DNA of 64,000 nucleotides, taken from the NCBI GenBank assembly GCA_023428695.1, contig JAEYWY010000035.1, forward strand, positions 62,001 to 126,000, in the 5' to 3' direction. The DNA is from Bacteroidota bacterium. Its GTDB lineage: Bacteria; Bacteroidota; Bacteroidia; Cytophagales; Cyclobacteriaceae. A program made the position numbers and the translations under genes. Below the pieces are notes generated by a model that searched no databases, had not been told where the DNA came from, and saw nothing but the letters and a program-made list of their open reading frames with translations. Below, in pieces: positions 52,482 through 61,453 of this stretch; the stretch's first letter is position 1, and each line of letters opens with the position of its first letter.

Positions 52482-53477
52482 ATGGACCATAAAATCCCGA
52501 AGTCTCCGATTATCGAGCTGATCAGTTACAACCGCGAACATCACGACCGTTACCTGAACGTTCCACTCGAAGAGGTTTTCGATAACCTCAGGGATGATCG
52601 CGTCAACTGGATCAACGTGGACGGTCTTACTTACCTGGACCACATTGAAAAGATTCAGCAACGATTTAACCTTCATACACTTTTGATTGAGGATGTACTC
52701 AGTGACCAGCGACCGAAGGCAGAAGAGTTTGATGACTACCTGTTTTTCACACTGAAGATGTTGTACCGCATCGAAGGCAGCCACTTCGACTACGAACAGA
52801 TAAGTTTTGTTCTGGGAAACAACTTCCTGATTTCGTTCCAGGAAAAGGAAGGCGACCTTTTTGACGGGTTTCGCGAGCGAATCCGGCTGGACCAAGGCCG
52901 CGTAAGGAAACGTCAGGCGGATTACCTGTTGTACCGCCTCATTGACATCATAGTCGACAACTACTACACCGTTCTCGACAAGATCGGAGACATCATTGAG
53001 GATATAGAGGAAACTGTCTACGAGAACCCCTCAGATTCATCTTTTCAGAGAATACAATCGCTGAAAAAAGAACTTATATATCTGCGCAAAGCCCTTTATC
53101 CCTTGCGCGATGCCCTGAGCAAACTTACCCGCGGCGAGTCGGATTTCCTCAGAGAAGAAAACAGCCGGTTTTTCGCCGATGTGTATGATCATGTGGTGCA
53201 CCTGATTGATTCACTCGATACGTACAAAGACCTTACATCCGGTTTGCTGGACATTCACATCAATGCAATGAACAATAAGCTGAATGAGGTGATCCGGGTA
53301 CTTACTGTTATTTCCACGATTTTCATACCCCTGACATTCATTGTTGGTGTTTACGGCATGAATTTCCGACACATGCCTGAGCTCGAATGGGACTATGGGT
53401 ACTACGGAATCTGGGTCGTAATGATTCTGGTTGTCTTTGGCATGCTGGGTTTCTTTCGCTACAAGAAATGGTTTTAG
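52482..53477 (+). CDS. corA: CorA family magnesium/cobalt transporter
   Basis: 331 residues. A long N-terminal cytosolic part is followed by two C-terminal membrane helices with the signature VGVYGMNFRHMPELEW (YGMN) between them, and a basic tail FFRYKKWF. Pentameric channel for Mg(2+), also Co(2+) or Ni(2+). It reads away from the polyprenyl synthase. The element TTACTTTG at 52418-52425 is a near match to a -7 box. Confidence 0.95.
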   Translation: MDHKIPKSPIIELISYNREHHDRYLNVPLEEVFDNLRDDRVNWINVDGLTYLDHIEKIQQRFNLHTLLIEDVLSDQRPKAEEFDDYLFFTLKMLYRIEGSHFDYEQISFVLGNNFLISFQEKEGDLFDGFRERIRLDQGRVRKRQADYLLYRLIDIIVDNYYTVLDKIGDIIEDIEETVYENPSDSSFQRIQSLKKELIYLRKALYPLRDALSKLTRGESDFLREENSRFFADVYDHVVHLIDSLDTYKDLTSGLLDIHINAMNNKLNEVIRVLTVISTIFIPLTFIVGVYGMNFRHMPELEWDYGYYGIWVVMILVVFGMLGFFRYKKWF

Positions 53478-53519
53478 CAGCGACCGTCTAAAATCTTACA
53501 TATTGCGGTGCGATCACCC

Positions 53520-53550
53520 GGCTCCTCAGGGGAGGCACAGTCTCCGAGCC
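53520..53550. other. G+C-rich stem-loop between corA and the Na+/Ca2+ exchanger gene
   Basis: Outer arms GGCTC / GAGCC enclose an inner helix (GGAG at 53531-53534 with CTCC at 53542-53545). It lies 43 bp after corA and 47 bp before the exchanger ATG. No T-run follows, so a terminator is doubtful; a structured leader is possible. Confidence 0.35.
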
Positions 53551-53597
53551 ATCTAATAAATCTCTATATTTATCGCTTGTAGTTTTGTCTGACAAGA

Positions 53598-54575
53598 ATG
53601 GTTCTTTCGATTTTGTTGCTCCTGGTCGGGTTTGTGATACTTGTAAAAGGGGCGGATTTTCTGGTGGCAGGTTCTTCGTCGATCGCGAAGCGTTTCAACG
53701 TTTCCAGTCTTGCAATAGGGTTGACTGTAGTCGCGTTCGGAACCTCGACGCCCGAATTAATTGTAAGCCTTTTGTCCGCTATTGAGGAACGTAACGATGC
53801 CTCGTTCGGCAACATCATCGGCAGTAACAACTTCAATATCTATCTTATCCTTGGAACCGCAGGCCTGATTTATCCGCTGGTTGTACAACGCAACACGATC
53901 AAGTATGAAGTTCCGCTTTCGCTGGGCGCTTTTGTGCTGCTGTTCTTTCTCGTAAACGATACAATGACTCATGGTGCTTCCGGAAATGTGCTTTCCCGTA
54001 TTGACGCGATGATCCTGCTGGCAGTGTTCGGGATGTTCATGTACTACATTGCCCGTACCATGAAAAACGCAGTCGATGTTCCGGATGAAAATATCAAACA
54101 GTACTCACCAATGGTTTCGCTTGGATTGGGGCTTCTCGGACTTGCGATGCTCGTTGGTGGCGGGACTCTTGTTGTAGAGAACGCCGTAGTGATCGCGGAA
54201 CGTTACGGCTTGTCGGAAAAGCTCATTGGGTTGACAATACTTGCTGCAGGTACATCGCTGCCGGAACTTGCAACGTCTGCTGTAGCCGCCTATCGTAAAA
54301 ACACAGACATCGCCATCGGCAACGTCATCGGATCAAATATCTTCAATGTTACGCTGATACTCGGAATAACAGGGACGATTCATCCGATTCCGTTTAACCC
54401 TGTGCTGAATTTCGACCTTTACATCATGGCTATCGGTACCGTTGTGCTGATGGTATTCATGTTTACGATGAAGCGCAGAAAACTCGACCGATGGGAAGCC
54501 TTTATTCTCTTCGTGAGCTACATTACCTACGTCGTGTATCAGATTTTCCACGACCATCCTGCATCCGTAGCCTGA
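53598..54575 (+). CDS. calcium/sodium antiporter (CaCA family, YrbG-like)
   Basis: 325 residues with about ten membrane helices in two homologous halves. Alpha-repeats: GTSTPELIVSLLSAI with GNIIGSNNFN, and GTSLPELATSAVAAY with GNVIGSNIFN. Exchanges Na+ for Ca2+ across the inner membrane. Starts 120 bp after corA; the gap holds the stem-loop at 53520. Confidence 0.94.
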   Translation: MVLSILLLLVGFVILVKGADFLVAGSSSIAKRFNVSSLAIGLTVVAFGTSTPELIVSLLSAIEERNDASFGNIIGSNNFNIYLILGTAGLIYPLVVQRNTIKYEVPLSLGAFVLLFFLVNDTMTHGASGNVLSRIDAMILLAVFGMFMYYIARTMKNAVDVPDENIKQYSPMVSLGLGLLGLAMLVGGGTLVVENAVVIAERYGLSEKLIGLTILAAGTSLPELATSAVAAYRKNTDIAIGNVIGSNIFNVTLILGITGTIHPIPFNPVLNFDLYIMAIGTVVLMVFMFTMKRRKLDRWEAFILFVSYITYVVYQIFHDHPASVA

Positions 54576-54580
54576 AAATA

Positions 54581-54618
54581 AAAAAGTACAGCCGGTTTCG
54601 ACTGTACTTTCTTTTTGT
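54581..54618. terminator. bidirectional terminator between the exchanger gene and the coiled-coil lipoprotein gene
   Basis: The stem AAAGTACAG / CTGTACTTT with a 10-nt loop has an A-run on the left and TTTCTTTTT on the right. Serves the exchanger gene (plus) and the convergent coiled-coil gene (minus). Confidence 0.8.
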
Positions 54619-54630
54619 TTGGGTATTGAT

Positions 54631-55377
54631 CTAGATTCGTTTCTCGAGATCGTCAATTCGTGCCTGCGCTTCGGCTTTGCCCAACGAAAGTGATTTCTTG
54701 TAAAGTTCGATTGCTTCACGCAATGTTTCTTTCTTTTTCTTCGGGGCAAGCTTCGTCCGGTTCGCTGCCTCTTCAACAGCTTGCGCGCGTGCATAATAAG
54801 CATCGGCTTCACTCATCTTGCTTTGGATCATCAACTCCTGAATCCGCGCTTCAATTAATGCGAGTTCCTGAGTTTTTGTTTCGATCTCAACCTCCTTGTC
54901 GAGCAACTCTGCTTCCTGCATTCCGACGGTTGATATCAGGTTCTGGTTTTCATTTCTGAATTTCTCCACTTGCTCCTGAAGGTCGGCAATACGTTTTGTT
55001 TTTTCTTCCATGTCGGCCTTCAGCTTCTTGATAGTCGCTGCATAGGCATTTGAAGTTGAACGCGATTTTGAAAGAGTCTTCTCCAGATCCTCAATCTTGC
55101 TTTGGGTATCTTTCACGTAGGAATTGATGTCGCGCATCCGCTCCTTATAGTCCTCATAGGATGTGCCTTCAACCATATTCACCCGAAGTAATTGCCGGGA
55201 GGCATCGATCGAATCCATTAACACACCAACTTCAGTCAACGTTTTAGCCATCCGTTGGCTGATTTCGAGTTCGGTTTGCAACGAATCCAGCTTTGACTGC
55301 ATTTGATCTTTTTCTTTCTGGTCACAGCCAAATATCACGGCGGCGATACAGAGACTAAGTACTAGCTTTTTGAGCAT
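54631..55377 (-). CDS. coiled-coil lipoprotein
   Basis: 248 residues from ATG 55377; the signal ends in a lipobox (LVLSLCIAAVIFGC). The rest is almost entirely heptad-rich coiled coil (KLDSLQTELEISQRMAKTL, IEDLEKTLSKSRSTSNAYA, KADMEEKTKRIADLQEQVEK). The C-terminal 70 residues are Ala-rich and resemble a TPR-like helix pair (ADAYYARAQAVEEAANRTK, LYKKSLSLGKAEAQARIDD). No enzymatic motif. Probably a periplasmic scaffold. Confidence 0.85.
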   Translation of the reverse strand: MLKKLVLSLCIAAVIFGCDQKEKDQMQSKLDSLQTELEISQRMAKTLTEVGVLMDSIDASRQLLRVNMVEGTSYEDYKERMRDINSYVKDTQSKIEDLEKTLSKSRSTSNAYAATIKKLKADMEEKTKRIADLQEQVEKFRNENQNLISTVGMQEAELLDKEVEIETKTQELALIEARIQELMIQSKMSEADAYYARAQAVEEAANRTKLAPKKKKETLREAIELYKKSLSLGKAEAQARIDDLEKRI

Positions 55378-55513
55378 ACAGGTTGATTTTAGGGGTTCCT
55401 GATCCAAAAATACTGTGGATTAAGGAGACAATTTCCGGTCGTGAGACAATTTTTTTGATTACCCGCCCGAATGCCTTAAAGCGCGTCGAATACCAACTTT
55501 GTATCCTTTTCTT

Positions 55514-55542
55514 TTGGTATTATCGGCAGGCCATTAACTTTG
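55514..55542 (+). promoter_or_regulatory. probable promoter of the ndh-kup pair
   Basis: TTG at 55514-55516 and a perfect -7 element TAACTTTG at 55535-55542, 18 nt apart. It lies 33 bp before the ndh ATG and can also serve kup, whose start is 2 bp after the ndh stop. Confidence 0.55.
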
Positions 55543-55575
55543 CGACCGTTTTTTTAAAACACAGGACAAGCCTTC

Positions 55576-56880
55576 ATGCAAAAGCTGATCACTACGCGTA
55601 CGCGTATTGCCGATCTGGGGAAACCTCGCATAGTGGTTATCGGCGGGGGATTTGGCGGTCTCGAAGTCGCAAAAGGCTTGAACGGATTGAAAGCGCAGAC
55701 CGTCCTGATCGACAAATACAATCACCATTGTTTTCAACCCCTGCTCTATCAGGTCGCGACTTCCGGACTTGAAACGAATTCAATCGTTTTTCCTTTCAGA
55801 AAACGGTTTGCCAGTCAACCGGACTTCTACTTCCGGCTTGGAGAAGTATCACGTATCGTTCCCGGAGAAAACTATATCGAAACATCCATAGGAAGTATTC
55901 GCTACGACTACCTGGTCATTGCAAACGGTGCCACCACCAATTTTTACGGCATGAACGACGTGGCCGAGCATGCGCTTCCGATGAAAACGATCATCGATTC
56001 GATCAAACTGCGCAACATCATCATCCGGAATTTCGAAAACGCACTGCTTACCGATGACCTGGATACGATGAACAGTTTTATGGACTTCGTGATCGTTGGC
56101 GGCGGACCTACGGGCGTGGAGCTCGCCGGTGCATTGAGTGAACTCAAGAACCACGTATTCCCCAAAGACTATCCTGAACTTGAGATCGCGCAGATGGACA
56201 TCCATCTTATCGAAGCCACAGGTCGTCTCCTTAACGGGATGTCGGAAAAGGCTGGCGAGAAAGCATTGCAATACCTTAGAAAAATGGGTGTTCAGGTGCA
56301 CCTGAACCTCGCCGTAAAATCCTACGACGGCAAGGAGGTTGTCTTTCAAAATGGTTCGCGCGTGAAGAGCAGAACGCTGATCTGGGCAGCAGGCGTTAAA
56401 GGCCAGCCAATCGAAGGAATTAATAAGGAAGCAACTGGAAAGGGTGCGCGCATCCTCGTTGACGAATTCAACCGGGTGAAGGGCTATGAAAACATTTTTG
56501 CCATTGGCGATGCGGCGCTCATGGAAGGCGATCCCGGTTACCCGCAAGGTCACCCGCAAATGGCACCCCCTGCGATGCAACAGGGTCGACTACTGGCAAA
56601 AAACCTCCGGCGGTTAATCAACAAGCAACCAATGAAACCGTTTCGCTACAAGCATCAGGGGAGCATGGCAACGGTAGGTCGAAACCGCGCCGTAGTTGAT
56701 CTCAAGACAATAAAAACTCAGGGATTCCTGGCATGGCTGATATGGATGTTCGTACATTTAGTTTCCATCATTGGATTTCGGAACAAGTTTTTTGTTTTCG
56801 CCAGCTGGCTTTGGAGTTACTTCAGTTATGACAAAAGTAACCGACTAATTATCGCTCGTCCGAAAGACGGCGTGCAGTAG
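55576..56880 (+). CDS. ndh: type II NADH:quinone oxidoreductase
   Basis: 434 residues. FAD-binding Rossmann motif VIGGGFGGLEVAKGL near residue 22, NADH-binding motif VIVGGGPTGVELAGAL near 175, and the flavin-contact segment IFAIGDAALMEGD. The C-terminal 60 residues carry two amphipathic or membrane helices (AWLIWMFVHLVSIIGF, FFVFASWLWSYFSY). Passes electrons from NADH to quinone without pumping protons. Together with nuoABCD, the window encodes components for both NADH routes. Two bp from kup. Confidence 0.93.
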   Translation: MQKLITTRTRIADLGKPRIVVIGGGFGGLEVAKGLNGLKAQTVLIDKYNHHCFQPLLYQVATSGLETNSIVFPFRKRFASQPDFYFRLGEVSRIVPGENYIETSIGSIRYDYLVIANGATTNFYGMNDVAEHALPMKTIIDSIKLRNIIIRNFENALLTDDLDTMNSFMDFVIVGGGPTGVELAGALSELKNHVFPKDYPELEIAQMDIHLIEATGRLLNGMSEKAGEKALQYLRKMGVQVHLNLAVKSYDGKEVVFQNGSRVKSRTLIWAAGVKGQPIEGINKEATGKGARILVDEFNRVKGYENIFAIGDAALMEGDPGYPQGHPQMAPPAMQQGRLLAKNLRRLINKQPMKPFRYKHQGSMATVGRNRAVVDLKTIKTQGFLAWLIWMFVHLVSIIGFRNKFFVFASWLWSYFSYDKSNRLIIARPKDGVQ

Positions 56881-56882
56881 AA

Positions 56883-58844
56883 ATGGCAACCACCCACGAG
56901 AAATACGCAAGTCCCCTCTCCGCCGCTGGTGTACTCATCTCCCTGGGAATAATTTATGGTGATATCGGAACGTCTCCGATCTACACCCTGCGTTTCATTG
57001 TCGGAAAGCACGAAATTACCGAGGAACTGATTTTCGGTGGCCTTTCGTGTGTGTTCTGGACACTCACCCTCATCACGACAATCAAGTACGTTTATCTCGC
57101 ATTAAGCGCCGACAACAAAGGTGAAGGTGGCATTTTTGCCTTGTATGCCTTAGTCAGAAGATATAAGGCGGGCTGGGTGATATTCCCTGCCATTATCGGA
57201 TGTGCAACAATGATCTCCGAAGGATTCATTACACCGGCGATCAGCGTAACTTCTGCCGTCGAAGGGTTGCGCACGATTAATCCCGACATTTCGACCAGCA
57301 CAATCATCACCATCGTTGTGATCATCCTCGTCGGACTGTTCCTTTTCCAACAATTCGGCACTGGTGTCGTCGGACGCATATTCGGGCCTATCATGCTGAT
57401 CTGGTTCTCATTCATTGCAGTTATCGGACTCATCCAGTTGCTCGAGAACACACACGTCCTGCAGGCGCTCAATCCAGTATATGCAATTAATCTTCTCACA
57501 AAATACCCGGGTGGCTTCTGGCTACTTGGTGCGGTATTCCTTTGTACAACGGGAGCAGAGGCGATGTATTCCGACCTTGGTCACTGTGGTAAATCCAACA
57601 TCCGCGTGGGCTGGGGCTTTGTTAAGGTCGCATTGATATTGAGTTACTTCGGTCAGGGCGCATGGCTGCTCAATCATGAAGGCCAGACCCTCGACGGTAT
57701 GATTCCCTTTTTTGCAATCATACCCGCGAAACTGAAACTGTTCGGAATTCTGATCGCCACACTTGCAGCTATTATCGCAAGTCAGGGTTTGATATCCGGT
57801 ACGTTTTCGCTTGTGAATGAAGCGATGAAACTAAAGTTGTGGCCGGCAACGCGCGTTCGTTATCCAAGCCAGATCATGGGCCAGATTTATATTCCGGCCA
57901 TCAACTGGATTTTGTTGTGTGGAAGCATTCTTGTGGTATACGTATTCAAGGAATCATCGCGGATGGAAGGTGCTTACGGCCTGGCCATCACGTTCGATAT
58001 GCTGATGACTACGTCGCTGCTCGTCTTCTATTTTTCTGTTTCACGCAAATCCACATTTCGTGCTGCCATGCTTGCATTGCTCTTCGCAAGTATTGAAGGC
58101 GCGTTCCTGGTATCAAACCTGAGTAAATTCGTTCACGGCGGCTGGTTTACGTTTACGATCGCATCGATCTTTTTCCTGATGATGTTCATTCTGCAGCGAG
58201 CGCGGCGTCTTCGTGAAAGACATACGGAGTTTGTCGACCTCAAACATTATGTGGGAATGATCCAGGATCTCCAGGCAGACACTTCTATCCCGAAAGAAGC
58301 GACAAACCTGGTTTACCTGGCGATGGCCGACAGCAAACGCTACATCGATTCAAACATCATCTATTCGATTTTCAAAAAGCGTCCAAAACGCGCAGACGTG
58401 TACTGGTTCCTGCACGTCGATACAGTTGATAGTCCGTTTACCAGTAAATACATCGTTGACACAATCATTCCGAAAAAGTGCTTCTTCATTCGGATGAAGC
58501 TTGGATTCAAGACCGACCACCGCGTCAACCTGCTGTTTTCAAAAATCATCCATGAAATGGCCGACGCCGGCGAAATCGATCTTACAAGTCCCTACAATTC
58601 GCTGCACAAATACAGCATGATGGCCGACTTCAAGTTCATCATCATTCACTCGTGGGCGTCCTCAGACAGCGAAATCTCAAGTTTTGACCGTCTGATCATC
58701 CAGGGTTACAGGCTCCTGAAGGATTTCAGCCTGTCCACGGAGGAACTTTACGGCGTTGAGGCCGCGAACCTCGAAGTTGAGAAAGTGCCCATCCAGGTCG
58801 GCCCCACCGCGAAAGTCAAAATCAAACGCGAACGCGAGGAGTAA
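56883..58844 (+). CDS. kup: Kup-type potassium uptake permease
   Basis: 653 residues. Twelve or so membrane helices in the first 430 residues, beginning with the signature SLGIIYGDIGTSPIYTLRF and continuing SADNKGEGGIFALYALVRR, GFITPAISVTSAVEGL; the C-terminal 220 residues are cytosolic. Proton-coupled K+ uptake. The start is 2 bp after the ndh stop, so the two are very likely co-transcribed. Confidence 0.95.
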   Translation: MATTHEKYASPLSAAGVLISLGIIYGDIGTSPIYTLRFIVGKHEITEELIFGGLSCVFWTLTLITTIKYVYLALSADNKGEGGIFALYALVRRYKAGWVIFPAIIGCATMISEGFITPAISVTSAVEGLRTINPDISTSTIITIVVIILVGLFLFQQFGTGVVGRIFGPIMLIWFSFIAVIGLIQLLENTHVLQALNPVYAINLLTKYPGGFWLLGAVFLCTTGAEAMYSDLGHCGKSNIRVGWGFVKVALILSYFGQGAWLLNHEGQTLDGMIPFFAIIPAKLKLFGILIATLAAIIASQGLISGTFSLVNEAMKLKLWPATRVRYPSQIMGQIYIPAINWILLCGSILVVYVFKESSRMEGAYGLAITFDMLMTTSLLVFYFSVSRKSTFRAAMLALLFASIEGAFLVSNLSKFVHGGWFTFTIASIFFLMMFILQRARRLRERHTEFVDLKHYVGMIQDLQADTSIPKEATNLVYLAMADSKRYIDSNIIYSIFKKRPKRADVYWFLHVDTVDSPFTSKYIVDTIIPKKCFFIRMKLGFKTDHRVNLLFSKIIHEMADAGEIDLTSPYNSLHKYSMMADFKFIIIHSWASSDSEISSFDRLIIQGYRLLKDFSLSTEELYGVEAANLEVEKVPIQVGPTAKVKIKREREE

Positions 58845-58900
58845 AACAGACCGATTCCGGACAGTACAGTTCGCGATCGACCATTTAAAGTGCGGCCAGT

Positions 58901-58920
58901 TAGCTGAAAATAGCTGAAAA
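58901..58920. repeat. two tandem 10-bp repeats with phased A-tracts
   Basis: TAGCTGAAAA occurs twice in tandem and a third partial copy (ATAGC) follows. The A-tracts are one helical turn apart, which favours DNA bending. It lies 55 bp before the chosen start of the first permease gene. The rest of the gap 58845-58975 shows no terminator. Confidence 0.45.
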
Positions 58921-58975
58921 ATAGCATTTTCGGATGCCTGTGTACCGTGGCACTGTAGTTGGTTCTGCGGTCGAC

Positions 58976-61450
58976 ATGTTGCAGAACTATTTCAGAATCG
59001 CTTACAGAAACCTCCTTCGCAACAGGGTATTCTCGCTGATCAACATCGCGGGGCTTTCACTTGGGATTGCATGCTGTACGCTTCTCGGACTGTATCTCCG
59101 CGAGGAACTCATTTACGAGAAACATTTCGAAGCTGCTGACAGAATTTATCGCGTCACGTCCACAGTCCGTCAGGGCGACGGCGATGCCGAATTCCTTCAA
59201 CGCACATCACCTCCTGTGGCCATGACGATGCTTGAGGAAATGCCGGAACTTGAATCGGCGACTCGTATCGTAAACCCGCCGGAGGTTGAGCAACACCTCA
59301 TACGTCACGGCGAAAACACGTTTTATGAAGACCGCGGCTTTCTTGTCGATTCCACATTCCTGGACGTCTTCTCTTTTGAACTTCACGAAGGTGATCGATC
59401 CACAGCATTAAAAGGAAGATCTGAAGTAATACTTTCCGATGAACTCGCAAAGAAACTGTTTGGTGACGCATCTGCTCTGGATGAAATGTTGATCATCACC
59501 AGTGGCTTTTCCGTCGACACGTTCCGCGTGACGGGCGTGCTGAAGCCGCTAACGAAGAAATCGCACATCAATGCAGATTTCTACATGTCGATCAACAGCA
59601 AAGGCTGGGGTGACTTTGTAAGCAACTCACACACGTGGGCCGGGCAGAACTTTGTTTTCAGCTACGTTCGTATGAAACCGAATGCATCAGCCACGGATTT
59701 GCTTGCAAAACTCCCTGACTTCCAGGAACGCCATGGTGGAGAGGAAATGCGCAGGGCAAAACGCAGTAAGGTCCTGGGACTGCAGGCGCTGACCGACGTT
59801 CATCTTTATTCAAATCATTTTGGCTATGGACTTGACCTGGACGTCAATGGAAACATCTACTATGTGTACGTCGCCGGTGCAGTAGCAGTGTTTATCCTGC
59901 TTATCGCGTGCATCAACTTTATGAACCTCACGACGGCGAAGGCAACACAGCGTGCCGGTGAAGTTGGTGTTCGCAAAACGATGGGCGCAACAAAAAAGGA
60001 ACTCGTGACCCAGTTCCTGGGCGAATCATTTGCCACCATCGCAGTTGCACTTATCGTAGCTGCCGGACTTGTGCAGGTAGCGCTCCCGATATTCAACTCG
60101 GCTACCAACAAACAAATGAGTCTGTCGGGTGGAAACCTCACGTTCTTTGCCGGTATCCTCATACTAACGTCATTGATTACAGGGTTACTTGCGGGAAGTT
60201 ATCCGGCATTTTTCCTTTCATCGTTCCGTCCTGTACAGGTGCTGAAGCAAAAGAACCTGTTAACAGGCTCATGGTCCTGGCTGAGGAAAGGATTGGTAAT
60301 CGTCCAGTTTGTAATTGCAATCACATTAATCGCCTGTAGCTCCATCGTTCAGGAGCAACTGAGTTTTATCCGGCACAAGGATCTTGGGTACGCCGCCGAC
60401 CACAGGCTTGCAATACCACTTCGCACTCCTGAAGCACGCTCAAATTATGGCGTCTTCAAGAAGTCCGTTGAGCAGTTCGCCGGTGTCAAAGCTGTAACAG
60501 CAACAACCAGTCTTCCGTCAACTCCGCTGTTGCGCGACTTCCGGATTTATCGTGAAGGAGCCGGTTTGGAGGATTCCCAACATCATTATGTCTGCAATAT
60601 CGATGAGTCGTATTTCAGTACACTTGACGTTCCGGTAATCGCCGGAAGGTCGTTTGACAAAAACATCGACAGGGCTGATACCGTCAGCAATATCATACCG
60701 ATCATGGTTAACCGCGTGAGCCTTCAACGGTTGGGAATACCCCTTGAAGACGCCGTCGGCGCAAGACCAAGATATACCGGCAGACTGCAGGGTTCAACGA
60801 ATGAGCAAACACTGGTCTTCGAAATCATCGGCGTCGTTGAAGATTTTCACTTCAGATCACTTCACGCGACTATCGACCCTGTGGTATTCCTGCTTCCCGA
60901 AACCAGTGATGATTACCTGTTCATGGCTGTCACCATCGAGCCTGGAAGTTATGATGCCGTAAAAGGTCAGCTTGAGGAACTGTGGGCAAAAAATGTTCCC
61001 GATACACCCTTTGAATCAAACCTCCTGACCGACGAAGTGGCTGCGCAGTATGAAGGTGATCGCCAGGTTTTTCTCGTGATCACATTCTTCACTGTAATTG
61101 CGATCAGTATAAGCTGTCTCGGATTATATGGACTTTCGGTTTTTGTCGGTGAACGCCGGCTGAAGGAAATCGGTGTTCGTAAAGTCCTGGGTGCGTCCAC
61201 GTTCAGCATTGTGCGGATGCTTTCAGGGGAATTCATCCTGCTGGTGGGAATTGCAATTGTGATCGCCCTTCCTGCGGGTATGTTTTTCATGAGAAGTTGG
61301 TTACAGAATTTTGCTTACCAGACTTCTTTGAGCAGCATGACATTCATCGCTGCTGGTGTAGTCGCATTTCTCATCGCCTGGGCTACTATCGCCTTCGAAG
61401 CAGTCCGGGCTGCTAATTCAAATCCTGTTGATTCCCTAAGAAACGATTAA
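58976..61450 (+). CDS. ABC transporter permease, MacB/FtsX type (first of two)
   Basis: 824 residues from ATG 58976; an ATG at 58934 would add 14 residues unlike the family, which starts at MLQNYFRIAYRNLLRNRVF. Architecture: N-terminal membrane helix, MacB periplasmic domain, three helices of a first FtsX domain (GVRKTMGA), a second periplasmic domain, and a second FtsX domain (GVRKVLGA). No ATPase gene is adjacent, so the ATP-binding partner is elsewhere. Such permeases in Bacteroidota export peptides or lipoproteins or act in envelope signalling; the substrate is unknown. Confidence 0.9.
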   Translation: MLQNYFRIAYRNLLRNRVFSLINIAGLSLGIACCTLLGLYLREELIYEKHFEAADRIYRVTSTVRQGDGDAEFLQRTSPPVAMTMLEEMPELESATRIVNPPEVEQHLIRHGENTFYEDRGFLVDSTFLDVFSFELHEGDRSTALKGRSEVILSDELAKKLFGDASALDEMLIITSGFSVDTFRVTGVLKPLTKKSHINADFYMSINSKGWGDFVSNSHTWAGQNFVFSYVRMKPNASATDLLAKLPDFQERHGGEEMRRAKRSKVLGLQALTDVHLYSNHFGYGLDLDVNGNIYYVYVAGAVAVFILLIACINFMNLTTAKATQRAGEVGVRKTMGATKKELVTQFLGESFATIAVALIVAAGLVQVALPIFNSATNKQMSLSGGNLTFFAGILILTSLITGLLAGSYPAFFLSSFRPVQVLKQKNLLTGSWSWLRKGLVIVQFVIAITLIACSSIVQEQLSFIRHKDLGYAADHRLAIPLRTPEARSNYGVFKKSVEQFAGVKAVTATTSLPSTPLLRDFRIYREGAGLEDSQHHYVCNIDESYFSTLDVPVIAGRSFDKNIDRADTVSNIIPIMVNRVSLQRLGIPLEDAVGARPRYTGRLQGSTNEQTLVFEIIGVVEDFHFRSLHATIDPVVFLLPETSDDYLFMAVTIEPGSYDAVKGQLEELWAKNVPDTPFESNLLTDEVAAQYEGDRQVFLVITFFTVIAISISCLGLYGLSVFVGERRLKEIGVRKVLGASTFSIVRMLSGEFILLVGIAIVIALPAGMFFMRSWLQNFAYQTSLSSMTFIAAGVVAFLIAWATIAFEAVRAANSNPVDSLRND

Positions 61451-61453
61451 GTT

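Noticed and set aside
55849..56580. A 243-residue minus-strand frame inside ndh
   Set aside because: The plus-strand frame has both nucleotide-binding motifs and is unquestionably ndh; the reverse frame is a shadow.
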